The translations under genes were made by a program, and so were the position numbers. A DNA stretch of 64,000 bases. Origin: Eutreptiella sp. 'Long Island Sound 2002'. Taxonomy: Eukaryota > Euglenozoa > Euglenophyceae > Eutreptiales > Eutreptiaceae. Of the stretch, positions 1 through 12,400 are shown in pieces (within the stretch, counting starts at the first letter, position 1; every line of letters starts with the position of its first letter). The stretch is taken from positions 60,083,725 to 60,147,724 of the forward strand of contig OZ038383.1 in NCBI GenBank assembly GCA_964036045.1, written 5' to 3'. The notes beneath the pieces were generated by a model, which did not search any database, was not told the origin of the DNA, and worked only from the letters and a program-made list of their open reading frames with translations.

Positions 1-2
1 TA

Positions 3-690
3 GTGCACAAGTTCAGCACGCAACAAACGACTTTTGTATAGCGCCTCGTCTTGCGGAATCTGGCGCTCACAGCATGGACGGTTTGATTACCCCGGACCTT
101 TCGATGAAAGAACCTTGTGCACAAGTTCAGCACGCCACAAACGACTTTTGTATAGCGCCTCGTCTTGCGGAATCTGGCGCTCACAGCATGGACGGTTTGA
201 TTACCCCGGACCTTTCGATGAAAGAACCCAGTGCACAAGTTCAGCACGCAACAAACGACTTTTGTATAGCGCCTCGTCTTGCGGAATCTGGCGCTTACAG
301 CATGGACAGTTTGATTACCCCGGACCTTTCGATGAAAGAACCTTGTGCACAAGTTAAGCACGCAACAAACGACTTTTGTATAGCGCCTCGTCTTACGGAA
401 TCTGGCGCACACAGCATGGACGGTTTGATTACCCCGGACCTTTCGATGAAAGAACCTAGTGCACAAGTTCAGCACGCAACAAACGACTTTTGTATAGCGC
501 CTCGTCTTGCGGAATCTGGCGCTTACTGCATGGACGGTTTGATCACCCTGGACTTTTTGATGAAAGAACCTAGTGCACAAGTTCAGCACGCAACAAACGA
601 CTTTTGTATAGCGCCTCGTCTTGCGGAATTTGCCGCTCAGAGCATGGACAATTTGATCACCTTGGACTTTTCGATGATTTCAAGGCACTT
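3..690. repeat. 114-bp tandem satellite, about 5.8 copies
   Basis: The marker GTGCACAAGTT recurs at 3, 117, 231, 345, 459 and 573, an exact 114-bp period. Copies differ at a few positions and the last decays near 660. The array continues off the left edge. Because 114 is a multiple of three, two plus-strand frames stay open (34-357 and 74-811) and would read as 38-residue repeats. I see no start context or known domain that makes either frame a convincing gene. Confidence 0.93.
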
Positions 691-1632
691 TGGGATTTTC
701 CCTGGGCCAAAATGCATCACCACATGCTCGAAAAGGGCTAAAAATTCTTGTTTGTGCATCCAAAATGGTCTAGGATCACTTTTGGAAAAACGCGTTTTTG
801 ACCCATTTTGACCCATTGTTGGTCCCAAAACGGCCCATTTTCAAGGCATTTTGGGATTTTCCATGGCCCAAAACGCGCCACCACGGGCTCCAAACGGCCT
901 AAAAACACTTGTTTGAGCATCCCAAGTGGTCTAGAAACAACTTTGAAAAAAATGATTTTTTTCGCCCTGGGGACCCTGGTGGACCCACTGTTGGCCCCCA
1001 CTGTGCGTGGGCTGGCCGGCCCTCCGGCTGCACCAAGTGACCACTGGTACGGGGGTCTACGTGTCTCGTTGGGCAATTCTGAGGCTTGGAAACCATAAAA
1101 AGTGGGGGGTTGCGGGTAGACTAGGTGCCCTCGGAATTCGGTTTGGAGCCACGTAGGCCAAGATACGGCCCAATCTTGGTTTCGGGGTGCTGGTGCACAT
1201 GGCGCAGTTTTTGGGGCTTTTTGGCGCCTTTTTGGGCCGTTTCTCGGACATATCGTGGAGTTAGAGGGTACCAAAGGTCCCTTGGTCACGAGAAAGTCAA
1301 GCCGCACGTGGAGTGTAGCAGCTGTTTGCCTTCGTTTGGCTGTTTTGAACCCTTACTAGGGCTGTTTTGGGCGAAAAATGGCTGTTTTTGGCCCAAAACT
1401 GCGCAGATTTGGGAGGCCACCTCCCAACTTGGCGCCACCGCCCCGGGCCGCCACCGGTGAGTTTTTGGCTCAAAACTTGGATTTGGCAAGGGCACCACCT
1501 AGGCTGTAGGATGGCTAAAGTAGAGTCAGGCCCGAGGCGTTGGAAAGGTGCAATGGCCAAAACGGCACGGAGACGTGTTGTTGTTGCTTGCTTGCTTGCT
1601 TGTTAGCTAAATTTAAGGGGAGAGGGGTGTAG

Positions 1633-1634
<2 letters not shown>
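690..1634 (+). repeat. Dispersed repeat family, copy 1
   Basis: This stretch matches 29030-29943 in the same orientation with roughly 8-10% difference by eye. Shared blocks include the 'gccctggggaccctggtggac' region near 963 and 29283 and the block ending in GGGGTGTAGTAATATAT. It contains an internal duplication of about 165 bp (near 677 and 842). No coding capacity is evident: the short frames on both strands are unrelated to known domains. Confidence 0.8.

Positions 1635-1672
<38 letters not shown>
1635..1672. repeat. (TA)n tract at 5' edge of LINE-A
   Basis: Uninterrupted TA dinucleotides directly precede the GC-rich 5' region of LINE-A. A second TA tract (28867-28922) follows its 3' end. 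This may be the target, or the tail of the preceding dispersed repeat, whose second copy also ends in (TA)n. Confidence 0.85.
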
Positions 1673-1674
<2 letters not shown>

Positions 1675-1900
1675 ATTTTTTTTCGATGTCTTGCAGATAT
1701 TTGTGATGGATCCCCCCCGGCGACCAGGCGCCGCGGGGGGTACAGCGAAACCCTGGCCGGGGGGCAGCCGGGGCCTACCAGGGCCGCGCCCCCCGCGGCA
1801 TTTGGAGTGGCTGCCCGCGGCGGCGGCTCCCGCGGGGGCTGCGGCAGCGGCGGGCGGTCACAGCGTGAAGCCAGCCCCCCCGACGACGCCGCCAATAAAA

Positions 1901-3660
1901 GCCAGGTGCGTGCCTGCGACATGCGTGCGAAGTGTCAACACAGTGTTTTGCGGAGTGTCCTGCGTAGTGTAGAGAGGGGACAGGGCAGGACGGAGAGGGA
2001 GGGGCCGGGCGTGTGCCTGCGACATGCGTGCGACATGCCAACAAAGTGTCCTGCGAAGTGTACTGCGGAGTGTAGAGGAGGAAAAGGGCAGGGGAGGGAG
2101 GGGGAGGTAGGGCGGGAGAAGAGGGCCGCAGACTGCGGGCCGGTGCGGACGGAACCAGGGCGCCAGGGAGCGGCAAGGTGGAGGGGGAGTGGGAGGGGTG
2201 CCTCGCGAATTGCTCCGCGAAGTGTAAGCTGGGAGGGTGAAGAGAGGACGGGGACAGGGACACCGAGGACCAGGGACCAAGGGACCTGGGAAAGGGGGCA
2301 CGAGAGGACAAGGGAGGGCGAGCAGACAGGGGGCAGGACGGGGCCAAGGGGCCAGGGCAGAGAGAGGGGGCAAAGAGGGAGCGCTGCCACGCGAATTGCT
2401 CCGCATTGTGCTCGTGCTGGCCGGAGGGCAGAGAGGCAGAGAAGGCAGGGCAGGGCAGGGGGCGTGCAACGACGGCACGAAGGAGCGAGTGTGGGGCGGA
2501 AGCTCAAAGGTGCCCCACCGCCGAGCGAGCCGCCCGCAATGCGCAGTGGCACTGGACAAGGCGGGGCGCCGCGGCGCGTTGCCGCGAAGCGGTCCGCCCC
2601 GCGTAGAGTCACACAACGAGGGCCAGGTGCGTGCCTGCGACGTGCATGCAACTTGCCTACACAGTGTCCTGCGAAGTGTTCTGCGTGGAGATGAGGGGGG
2701 AAAGGGCGGGGCAGGAAGGGAGGGGCCGGAAGCGAACCTGCGACATGCGTGCGACATGCCTACAAAGTGTCCAGCGTGGGGACAAAAGGTAAGAATAGAG
2801 AGGGGCAAGGGCAGGGGAGGGAGGGGGAGGTAGGGCGGGAGAAGAGGGCCGCGGGCTGCGGTGCAGACAGAACCAGGGAACCAGGGAGCGGCAAGGTGAA
2901 GGGGGAGTGGGAGGGGTGCCTCGCGTGTTGCTCCGCGAAATGCATGCCGGGAGGGTAAAGGGAAGACGAGGGCAGAGACGCTGAGGGCCAGGGACCAAGG
3001 GACCTGGGAAGGGGGGCACGTGGGGACGAGGGAGGGCGAGCAGACAGGGGGCAGGACAGGGCCAAGGGGCCAGGACAGAGAGAGGGGGCAAAGAGAGGGC
3101 GCTGTCACGCGAATTACTCCGCAATGTGCTCGCGCTGGCCGGAGGGCGGAGGGGCAGAGAAGGCAGGGCAGGGACGAGGGCGTGCCACGGCGGCATGAAG
3201 GGGTGGGCGTGGGGCAGAAGCACAAAGGTGCCCCACAGCCGAGCGAGCCGCCCGCAGTACGCGGGGGCACCGGACAAGGCGGAGCGCAGCGTAGAGACAT
3301 ACAAAGAGGGCCAGGTGCGTGCGTGCGACTTGCCTACACGGTGACCAGCAAGAGGTACAGGGGACACAGGGCAGGGGAGGGAGGGGGAGGCAAGGCGGGC
3401 GAAGAGAGACGAAGGCCGCAGGGGGGTGCGGAGCGACCAGCGAGCCACAAGCCTAGAGGCCAGGGCGCCAGGGGGAGGCAAGGGGGAGAGGGAAAGGGAG
3501 AGGTGCGTGGCAGGGAGGGTACAGCGAGGACGAGGACAAGGAGACAGGGGCACAAAGGGCCCCGCGCTAGCCAGAGCAGGGAGAGGGAGCCACGAGGGAG
3601 ACAGGGGCAAGCGCAGCGTTAAGGGAGCACAGAGGGCGAGGGAGGGAGCAGCGGGGGCAG
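1901..3660 (+). repeat. LINE-A 5' region: about 0.7-kb tandem repeats
   Basis: The block GCCAGGTGCGTGC recurs at 1901, 2622 and 3310. The 'gcgaattgctccgc' type block recurs near 2204, 2388, 2917 and 3101. This gives a period near 690-720 bp with about 2.5 copies, strongly purine-rich on the plus strand. Tandem repeats in a LINE 5' UTR often act as promoter monomers; that role is inferred here. No reading frame inside looks like protein. Confidence 0.75.
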
Positions 3661-4539
3661 GGTAGGGGATAGTTGCCAAACGTCGTGCCGTGCGCCGTGC
3701 GCGTCCTGAAACCGACTCTGACCTCATCCATGCGTCATGTCATGTCCGTCAGGCCTAGGGCAGGAAGCAGGAAGCGACACGGGGGGACGGGCACCTGCGG
3801 CGCCATCCGTAGGGCCTCCCATGCGATGACCCCACCAGTGGCGCAGAGGGGACACGCGCCAGTGGCGCCATCCACTGGACCCCCTGCGCCTGTTGCAGTG
3901 CGTGTGACGCAGAGGGGACGGGCACCAGCGGCGCCAACCGGTGGGCCCCCTGCGGCGTAGATTGAACTGTACTGATTAACTAGGTGGCCAGGGGATGCCA
4001 CAAATGAATCCCCCGCCCGTCTCCCCGCGTCTCTGCCATAGGACCTCAGGGGCCTCCATCGCGCTCGGGGGTGGCAGAGGCCCGGGGGACGAGAGCGCCC
4101 GGCCGCTTTGTAGCCGCCACTTCCAGCGGACTGATACCACGGCAGCGGTATCAGGCCGCTCGGAAGTGGATACACAGGCACCAGGGAGAGGATGGGAGGT
4201 CGGCCCCCCCCGGGCTGTTGGGTGCCGAAACAGGGGCCCTCCCCTCGACCAGGGCAGCGGATGGCGCAAGAAGCCTTCGAGGCGTACGGTAAGTCCTCCC
4301 CGCTGCCCGCACTTCTTCATCTTCCGAATCCACCCGGGTACGTACTTCCTCCAGTAAGTATGGGCACAGGAGGGAGCAGGCACGGGACACTGAGCACCAT
4401 GCGGAGACGTGGCGACTACCGCCGAGGGGGCAACAGCGGCTGGTGATCCTGGAGTGCGGGGCCTATACCATGGAGCAGGGCGGGAAGGCCCAAAGGGACG
4501 ACCCCCCCCCCCGCAGCAGCCAAGTGCTTCGCCCCGTGG

Positions 4540-5520
4540 TTGTGTTGTGCCTACAACATGCCTGCGACGTGCGTGCAACGGAGGGGAGGTGAAAAGGGCG
4601 CCCCGACCCCCCCCAACACCACCGCCCCCCCGAGGGCGAATGCGGGTAGGGAGGGGGCGAAAAGCGCCCCCCCCCCCCCCGAGGTCAACGCGGCAGGGTG
4701 GGGAGGCAGAGGAAGGAGGGTCTGGGACGAGCCACACGACCGTGCCCGTAGAGGGCGCGCGCCGTGCAAGCCCCGGCGGGGGGACCGCCGGGGGTGCGGG
4801 CGTAGGATAGAAGGGGCGACGAAGGGAGCCGCGAGGCAAACCCCCCCCCCCCCTGCAGAGGGACGGGAGCCACGCCTCGTGCCTGCGACGCGAGGGCAAC
4901 GGCAGGAAAACGACAAGGCCCCCCCCCCCCACATGCCACCGCCCCCCCAAGGGTGGGGGTTGCAGGAAGGGAGGGGCGGGCAGCGGCCCCCCCTCTCCAG
5001 CGGGGGGGGCACCGGGGGCGTGCACGCAGCGTGGACAGGGCGAAGACAAGGGCCACGCGGCGTGCCTCACACCCCAGCAGGAGGACAAGTGCCGTGCCGC
5101 GTGCCAGTGCCGTGCCTGCGACGTGCTTACGCCGGAGGAAGGGCAACGAGGGCGCCCCCCCCCCCCCCCGCCCCCACCTCCCGCACCAACCAAGGACAGA
5201 GGCGAGGGCAACGGGGAGAAGGCGAGGGGACAAGAGGGATGACGGTAGCGGGCGGCGGACCCCCCCCCGGGGACACCGCGGCGGGGTGGGCAGACAGAGG
5301 GACGAGACGACCGTGCCCAAGGGGGGCACGCGCCGTGCAAGCCCCCACGGGGGGACCGCCGGGGGTGCAACCGCAGGAAGGGTAGGGTGACGACGGGAGC
5401 CACACGGCAACCCCCCCCCCCCCAGCGGAGGGACAAGTGCCGTGCCTCGTGCCTGCGCCGTGCTTCGGACGTGCTTGCGCAAAAGGGAGGACAGCGAGAA
5501 TGCCCCCCCCCCCCCGCCCC
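4540..5520 (+). repeat. LINE-A 5' region: about 0.3-kb units with poly-C runs
   Basis: Four units begin with a variant of GTGCCTGCGACGTGC (near 4558, 4880, 5113 and 5447), and each carries one or more runs of 9-14 C. The units are degenerate. The rest of the region between 3660 and 6475 is GC-rich leader without a supported gene. Confidence 0.7.
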
Positions 5521-6106
5521 CTACTCCAACGCCCACCCGCAGAAAGGGCGAGGGCGGCGAGGAGACAGCGAGAGGACATGGGAAGAAAAAAAAAAAAACC
5601 AAAAAGCGAGCAACCAAGGACACCAACACGCCAGAGCAGGGACAGGCAGCAGGGGCAGAAGGGACAAGGCGGGAGCCAGGGGGCACAGCAAGGGGCCAGG
5701 GTCAGCGCCCCTGGGGATGAAAGCTGGGAGGCAGGGACCAACGAGGGGGGGCGGGGTGACAAGAGCCCGCGAACAACGCTGGTGAGGTACCCGACCTCTG
5801 GGGTTTGGGGGCCCCCCCGGTGTCCGTATCGGCCCCATCTGAGCGCGAGCAATAAGGTGGGTTACGCCCGGGACCGTTGGCCAGCGGCCCGAGGTGGCAC
5901 CGGCCTGGGGGGGTGGCCAATGGGCCTGACCAAGAGCACTCCCCACGGCACGTACTGCGGTTCGTGTCCTGTGAGGGGCTGCGGGTAGGGCACACCGTCC
6001 ATCGGGGTAGGCAAGAGATGTGCCTAACCCGCAAGGACTCCCCAGAGACCCACAGTGTACCCGACCCCGGTGTGGGGAAGGGCCGACGTACCTGGATACG
6101 ACGCAG

Positions 6107-6137
6107 GTCCATTTGTACGGAGCGGGTACAAATGGAC
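6107..6137 (+). other. Perfect 12-bp hairpin in LINE-A leader
   Basis: GTCCATTTGTAC (6107-6118) and its exact reverse complement (6126-6137) enclose a 7-nt loop about 340 nt before the ORF1 start. It is AT-richer than its surroundings. It could be an RNA structure or a protein-binding dyad; the function is unknown. Confidence 0.75.
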
Positions 6138-6475
6138 GGCCCGTACAACAGAGTTACACCCTGACGGGGAGTGCATGCATCGGCCCCCCCGTGGGGAAAC
6201 TCCCGGGGGGAGGGACCAGAGCCAGCGTCGGGCGCCCCCCCCCCCCCCAACCCTGCCTGGCATCAAGCCCGCCGACAGCCGTGTAGGGCCAAGGGGCACA
6301 CCAAGCGAGCACAGCCGGGGGCACAGGAACACGGAGGGGAGAAGGGGCGAGCAAGAGGGGTGCGCAGCTGTGTCGTGCGAAGTGTCGTGCAACAATACGC
6401 CAACAGCAAGCGGGACGGGCCACGGAATCCACCCGTTCTCCCGTGTCCTTAGCTCACACAGCCTTCGTTAGCTAA

Positions 6476-9400
6476 ATGTCGCTATCTGTCCCCACCAATC
6501 CCGCGGAGTTGCCAGCCTTCCGGCGACGTGCCCGGCGCCTGGTAGACACAGTGTCTGATCTCGTCAGACACGGGCCGCACACGTACGCGGCGTTCCAGGC
6601 GCGCGTGGACGCGGACCGTCCGGCCAGGGACAACGGGTGGGACCACTTCGTCGACGTCTACTTGCGGCAGATGTTGGCCCGCGATCCCCACCCGTACAAC
6701 GCGCCCGACGTTCAGGCGCGGTTGGCGGCGGGTACGGTGCCGTTCGGGGTGCACCTGCTCAACCGCCTACTCCGATGTCTACAAGATCTCGGGCAGCTCG
6801 AGGACGCGCAGCGCGGACGGCCCCCAGTGGGGTCGGCGGGGCAGCCGGGGTATGCGGCGCCGGGTGCGTTTCCGATGCCGCCGCCCCCAGGCCTCGGGCC
6901 CATGCCCGTCCCGCCCTTTGGGACTCACCACCACCACCAACTTCATCTCCATCACCTACTTCATCACCTCGTCGGGTTCCCCATGATGCAGCATCACCTC
7001 CCACACCAACACGTACACCCGACAGCTGTGCCACAGCCCCCCGTCCATCTTCACCATCACCACCAGCTCACGGCTGTGCCACAGCACCCCGTCCACCTAC
7101 ACCATCACCATCGTCATCACCATCCGCACCAGCATGTGGAGTACCCGCATCCCCTGCCCCAGCAGCACCCAAGACCGCCTCGGCACACGGTGCCGGTGCC
7201 GGAACCGGTGCCGGTGCCTGAGCCGGGGCGGAGTGCCCAGCAGCAGGGGGTGTCGCAGGGGGCTGTGCCACAGCACCTCGTCCACTTTCACCATCAGCGT
7301 CACCATCACCATCCGCACCAGCAAGTGGAGTACCCGCATTCCCTGCCCCAGCAGCAATCACTGCCGCCTCAGCACACGATGCCGGTGCCAGAACCGGTTC
7401 CGGTGCCTGAGCCGGGGCGGGGCGCCCAGCAGCGGGGGGTGTCGCAAGGGGCTGGGCCACAGCACCCAGTTCACCTTCACCATCACCATCACCATCATCG
7501 TCCACACCAGCATGTGGAGTACCCACATCCCCTACCCCAGCAGCACCCACGGCGGCCTCAGCACACAATGCCGGTGCTAGAGCCGGTACCGGTGCCTGGG
7601 CCGGGGCGGAGCGCCCAACAGCAGGGGGTGTCGCAACGGGCTGTGCCACAGCACCCCGTCCACCCTCACGGTCACCATCACCATCACCGTCCGCACCTGC
7701 ATGTGGAGTGCCCTCGCCCCCCGCCCCAGCAGCACTCACGGCCGGTGCCTCAGTACACCATGCCGGTGCCGGTACCGGTGCCGGCACCTGGACCGGGGCG
7801 GGGCGCCCAGCAGCAGGGGGTGTCGCAAGGGGAGGCACATGGCGTGCCCCCGGGCGAGGCGAAGAGAATGGGGGCACCTGCGCCACCCCTGGCGGTGCCT
7901 CAGCCGGAGTTTCCCGCGGCGGGGTCACCACCGCGGACGGTTCAGATGCCGGACCCGGCCGTGCCGCGCGAGGCCCCGCCCGTGGTGCCGACGGGCCCGG
8001 AGCCAGTGGTGCCGGCTGGGATGCAGGGCGCGGCCCCCGTGGGGAGGACTACGGCGGGGGAACAAGCGGGGGAGGATGCAGCGCAGGAGGCGGCAGTGGC
8101 TGGCCCGCGAGACATCAGCGAGCTGCTCGCGCAGGCCCTGGAGGAGTACCGGCGGACGGCCGTGAGGAGTGGGGGAGCCGCGCCGGAAGGGGCTGACGCC
8201 GGCGAGCTGATAGCGCAGGCGCTCGCGGCTGTCGCCCCGAGGGCGGAAGGGGCCAAGGAGACGTCGACGGAGGCGGTTTCTTCGGGGGGACAGGACGCAG
8301 GGCGGGGTTTGCCGAAGGCGCAAACGCCGGCGGAGGGCGGCGGGGTTGTGGAGCCCAGTGGGGGACGTGCCAAGGGGGAAGGAGTGGAGGAGTGGATGTG
8401 GGAGTGGGGGGAGTGGCGCCAGGTGGCACCCGGTGAGCCGTGTCCGGCGGGGCTGGCGTACCGCATGGATCTCCATGCGGGCACCAGCTGGGCCCGGCTG
8501 CCCGCCAACCTGCGGGCACGGCTGGACGCGGCGGAGGCGGCAAGGGGCGGAGGCGCTGACGAGCGGCCTCTGGCGCCCTTCCCGCCGCGGCCGGACACGC
8601 CGCCGGCGGTGGTCGCAGCCGGAGACGGGGCGGAGGGGGGGCAGGAGCGGGAGGAAGTGGAGGACGAGGAGGCATACGAGCCCGGCGAGTCGGCGCTGGC
8701 CCTCATGTTTGATGACGACGCCGGGCCCGACGTCTACGCCGGCATGGACGAGGACCCGGCCAACGAGCCGCTGCGGCCCATGCCCACTGCGGTGCCGCCC
8801 CCTCTTCTGGGGAGCTGTGAGCGGCGGCACTGCAGGTACCATGCGGCCGAGGGCGCCCACAGGCACCGCCTCACAGGCACGGGGCAGCGGGAGGCAGGGA
8901 TGCTGGCGAGCGCCCTGGAGCGCTATGAGCTCCAGCGCCCAGGGCAGGTCGCCCGGGAGATGGCCCTGGCGGCAGCGTCCCCGGGCAACGGCCAGGCACG
9001 CTGTGTCCAACTGGGGGATGCGGCGGTCCTGGGTCATCAGGCCGGTGATGTCCGGGCGGCCAAGCCCCAGGAAAGCCTCCCCCTGTCGGTGCGCCTGTCT
9101 GTGGTGCGCCTGATGGGCGAGGCGGGGCTGGAGGATGTGCGGCGGGACGAAGGCCTGTACGTGGCCTTCTGGCGGGGTGGGGCTGACGCTTGGCGTCGCG
9201 AGCAGGCCGGGCGGCCCCTCACACCCCAGGCGCTGGGGTCCCATGCGCTCCTGGTGGCGTTGCACCCCGAGGGTGCAGAGGTCGTGTTCGGCGCGGACCG
9301 CCTGCTGCTGACCGGGGATGGGGCGGTCCTCGTCCCCACCACCAGCAGCTACCGCCTTGAGAGCCGCGGCGGTGACCTCAAGCTGCTGGTGGTGGTGGGC

Positions 9401-12400
9401 ACGCGCCTCGACGGGAGCGCCGCCCCCCAGGGGTCCGAACGCGCGATCCCGGTGGGGGGCGATTGGGAAGCAGGCCGTGGCGGTGACGGGGTGGGGCAAG
9501 AGCAGCCCAGGGGGGAGGAGCAGCAGCAGGATCAGCCGGAGGTGGCCGGGGAGGAGGTGGACGTGCAGGCCATTGTGGCGGCGGCCCTGGCGAGGATCAC
9601 GGATGCTGCGGGCCCGCCGCCGACGACGGAGGCACTGGAGGAGGAGGACCAGCGCAGGGGGAGTGAGGATGCGCAGGTCGCCATGGAGCAGGACGAGGAG
9701 CCGGAGTTCAAGGGTGAGGAGGCGCAGGGTGCCGGGGAGCAGGACGAGGAGCTGGTGATCGTGGGGGCGAAGGAAGCGCGTGAGGTGAGTCCCAGGGAGC
9801 CGGGGGTGGCGGATAAGGCTGGGCCGAAGACGGGGGAGGTGGAAACCTGCAGGCACTGGGCCAAGGGGTGGTGCATGCGGGCAGATGCCTGCCGGTTCGC
9901 CCACCCCCAGCCGCCGGTGCCGCAGGGAGTACCCCAGGAGTTGCTCCTGATCCTCCAGGCCATGGCCCGTGTGGGGGCTCTCAGCCTGGACGGCAGCCGG
10001 GACCACGGCCGGGGCCACGGAACGTTGCTGCAGGATGCGGTGGTAAAGGCGCAAGGGGGAGGACTCCCGGCGGTGGTGTATGCGGTGGAGAGTGGGGGCC
10101 TGACCGAGTGGGCGGTGGCGTTGCCGTGTGGCATGGCGGCCCTGCTCACTCCGTTCCCGGTGGTCCCGTGGAGGGACATGGTCACCGTCCAGGAGGCCAA
10201 CCTGGGATGGGTGTGCACGTGGCACACACACCCCGCCGGCATGGACCCTCGCGAGTGGCAGGCTAAGGCGGTCGTGACGTACCTGTCCTGGTCGTTGCCG
10301 GCAGCGCCGGGTGCGTGGGCGCAGTGGTGGGACAGGGCGCTCAGCTGGGCGAGGGATGGCAGTGCTGTGGCGGCCTGCCCTGACCTCCCGCGCGAGCCCG
10401 TCTCAGTCCAGCCGTGGACTGTCTCCCTGCATCTCCCCACGGTGGCGGCTCGTCTTGCGACCACGGACCCGGAGGTCTCGCTGCTGGGAGACCGAGAGGG
10501 CCCAGGGCTTCGCCTGAGTCAGGGGCTGGAAGTTCGCACCGCCCGCCTCCCCAGCCCTGTGGGCGGGGACATCCTGGGGGGACTTCAGTTCTCGCGGGCT
10601 AGCGGGGCTGACGTGTGGACAGCTGTCCATCGCCAGCTCCCAGACGCGTGGCCCCAGGTGTACCGGCCCCCTGGTCACGAGCGTCTGGTGGGAGTGGAAT
10701 GGCGCGTGTGGGCCGCCAGCGGCTCGTGCCCACCGGTGGTGGTCCTGCCCAGGAGAACCAACCACCCCAGCTTGGAGACCGTGGCGGTCTTGTGGGGATG
10801 GGTGGCGGTCCGTGGGGCCGATGGCCACGTCTTCACTGCCCCAAGGGGCACAGTGATCGAGACCGACGGGGGGACGGCGTTGCAGCTCACGGCGGAGCCC
10901 CTGACCACGCATGCTGTAGTGGCCGTCCTCCAGTGGGGTGCCAACAAGCCGCAGCCCTGGCGCGATCAGGTCGCAGTGGCTGTCTGGCGGGACCTGCCAG
11001 TCGTTAGGGCCGCCGTTTGGTCAGGAGGACCGGGGCGGCATCTCCCGGGCGCACTCCCCTGGCTGCGGGGCTGCGGAGACGCCTCTCCCCCACCAGCTGA
11101 GTTGCGGGGCGCCCTGGAGCGCGTGTACTCCAAGCCCAGGCACCAATTCCTGGTGGCCGCGGACCATGGGGTGGAGCTCAGCGACGACGTGGTCGCTCTG
11201 GCAGCCGACGTGGTGCAGTGCCTGGCCCCCCACGCCATGATGCTCCCGAGGGAGGGGTGGGAAGGCCAGCGGCACGACCAAACCCCGGCTGCCCTCCTCA
11301 TTGCGAGGTACGTCGAGCTGGGGGGCTCAGAGGCGGTGTACCTCGACCGGTTGGAGACGCCGGACATGCGGCACTGGACGGCCCACCACCTCGTGGCCCC
11401 TGACAGACGGTTGGCAGTGGACCCGCTGGGCCGGCTTGTGGTGTCGGGAGCCCCGCCCCAATGGCCGCACACGTGGGACATGGCGGTCCGGACGATGCGC
11501 ATGGCACCCAGGGGCCAGAGGGCGGGATGGCCGGGTGCGGAGCGTCTGCTGGCAGAGACCCGGGCGGCACAGGTTCAGCAGCCGGCCGGCAACACCAAGG
11601 ACTGTGGCGTGTGCGCCCTCATGTCCGCCGTCGGTACCCTCCTCAGGGTGCCGAGGCCGGGGAACCTCCTGTCCGCGCTGGACAGGCGGTGGGTGGCAGC
11701 GGTGGTCCTCAACAGGGACATGGGGCCCATCGCGCGTCTGCCGTGTCTGGGGGAGCTGCCTGCAGCTGTGTTGGAGGCCCTGCCGGCGCCCCGCACGCCC
11801 TTGGACCTGGCGAACGTCCCGCACAACGTGGGGCTGCCCGGGGCGCGCATGCAACATGCCCTGCTGTGTATGGCAGCGGCGTCGGACGGGGGGATGTCCA
11901 TGCTGGCGACAGTGTCCCTGCAGCACGTGCAGGACGCGATGCAGCAGCAGCGGATGCATGCCCCCCAGGCGTGGGAAGAGAGCGCCAAGCGGTGGCTGAG
12001 GGTGGAGAGCGTGTCCTCCACCCATACGGTGGGCATGGTGGATATGGGGCGGCTGGTGGTGTTGGAGGGGGCGGAGTATTGGACCTGTGTTCCGGTGGAA
12101 ACAGGGGGAGTGGAGTGGGTCGTAGTCACCGCGTGCCGGCTCAGGAGGCAACAGTCCAGGGGCCCGGCCTGCTACCGGGTGTTCCAGGAGTGCCTCAGTG
12201 GGCTGGGGCCGGTGCGCAGGGCGCACAGGTGCACGGCCGAAAACATCCCGCCAGCGCCGGCGGTCGTCGTAGAGGTCACGCGGCCGCCAGTGGTCCAGGG
12301 GCAGGACGTCTGGCCCGTACCCCCGAGCAACATGTGGCAGGCCGAGCATGCAGCTGGCATATGCAGGGCGCTGCAGGGTCACGCGGCGGCCCTCCCCAGG

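Noticed and set aside
1-690. CRISPR array
   Set aside because: The repeats are contiguous 114-bp units without unique spacers, and the context is eukaryotic.
1700-5990. Very long open frames on both strands in the LINE-A 5' region (up to 480 residues)
   Set aside because: They overlap each other in several frames, consist of low-complexity Arg/Gly/Pro or Leu/Pro/Ser text, and follow from the purine-rich repeats and poly-C runs.
7068-7931. Minus-strand 287-aa frame opposite the His-rich repeats
   Set aside because: Mirror of the ORF1 minisatellite; Pro/Ala-rich shadow.
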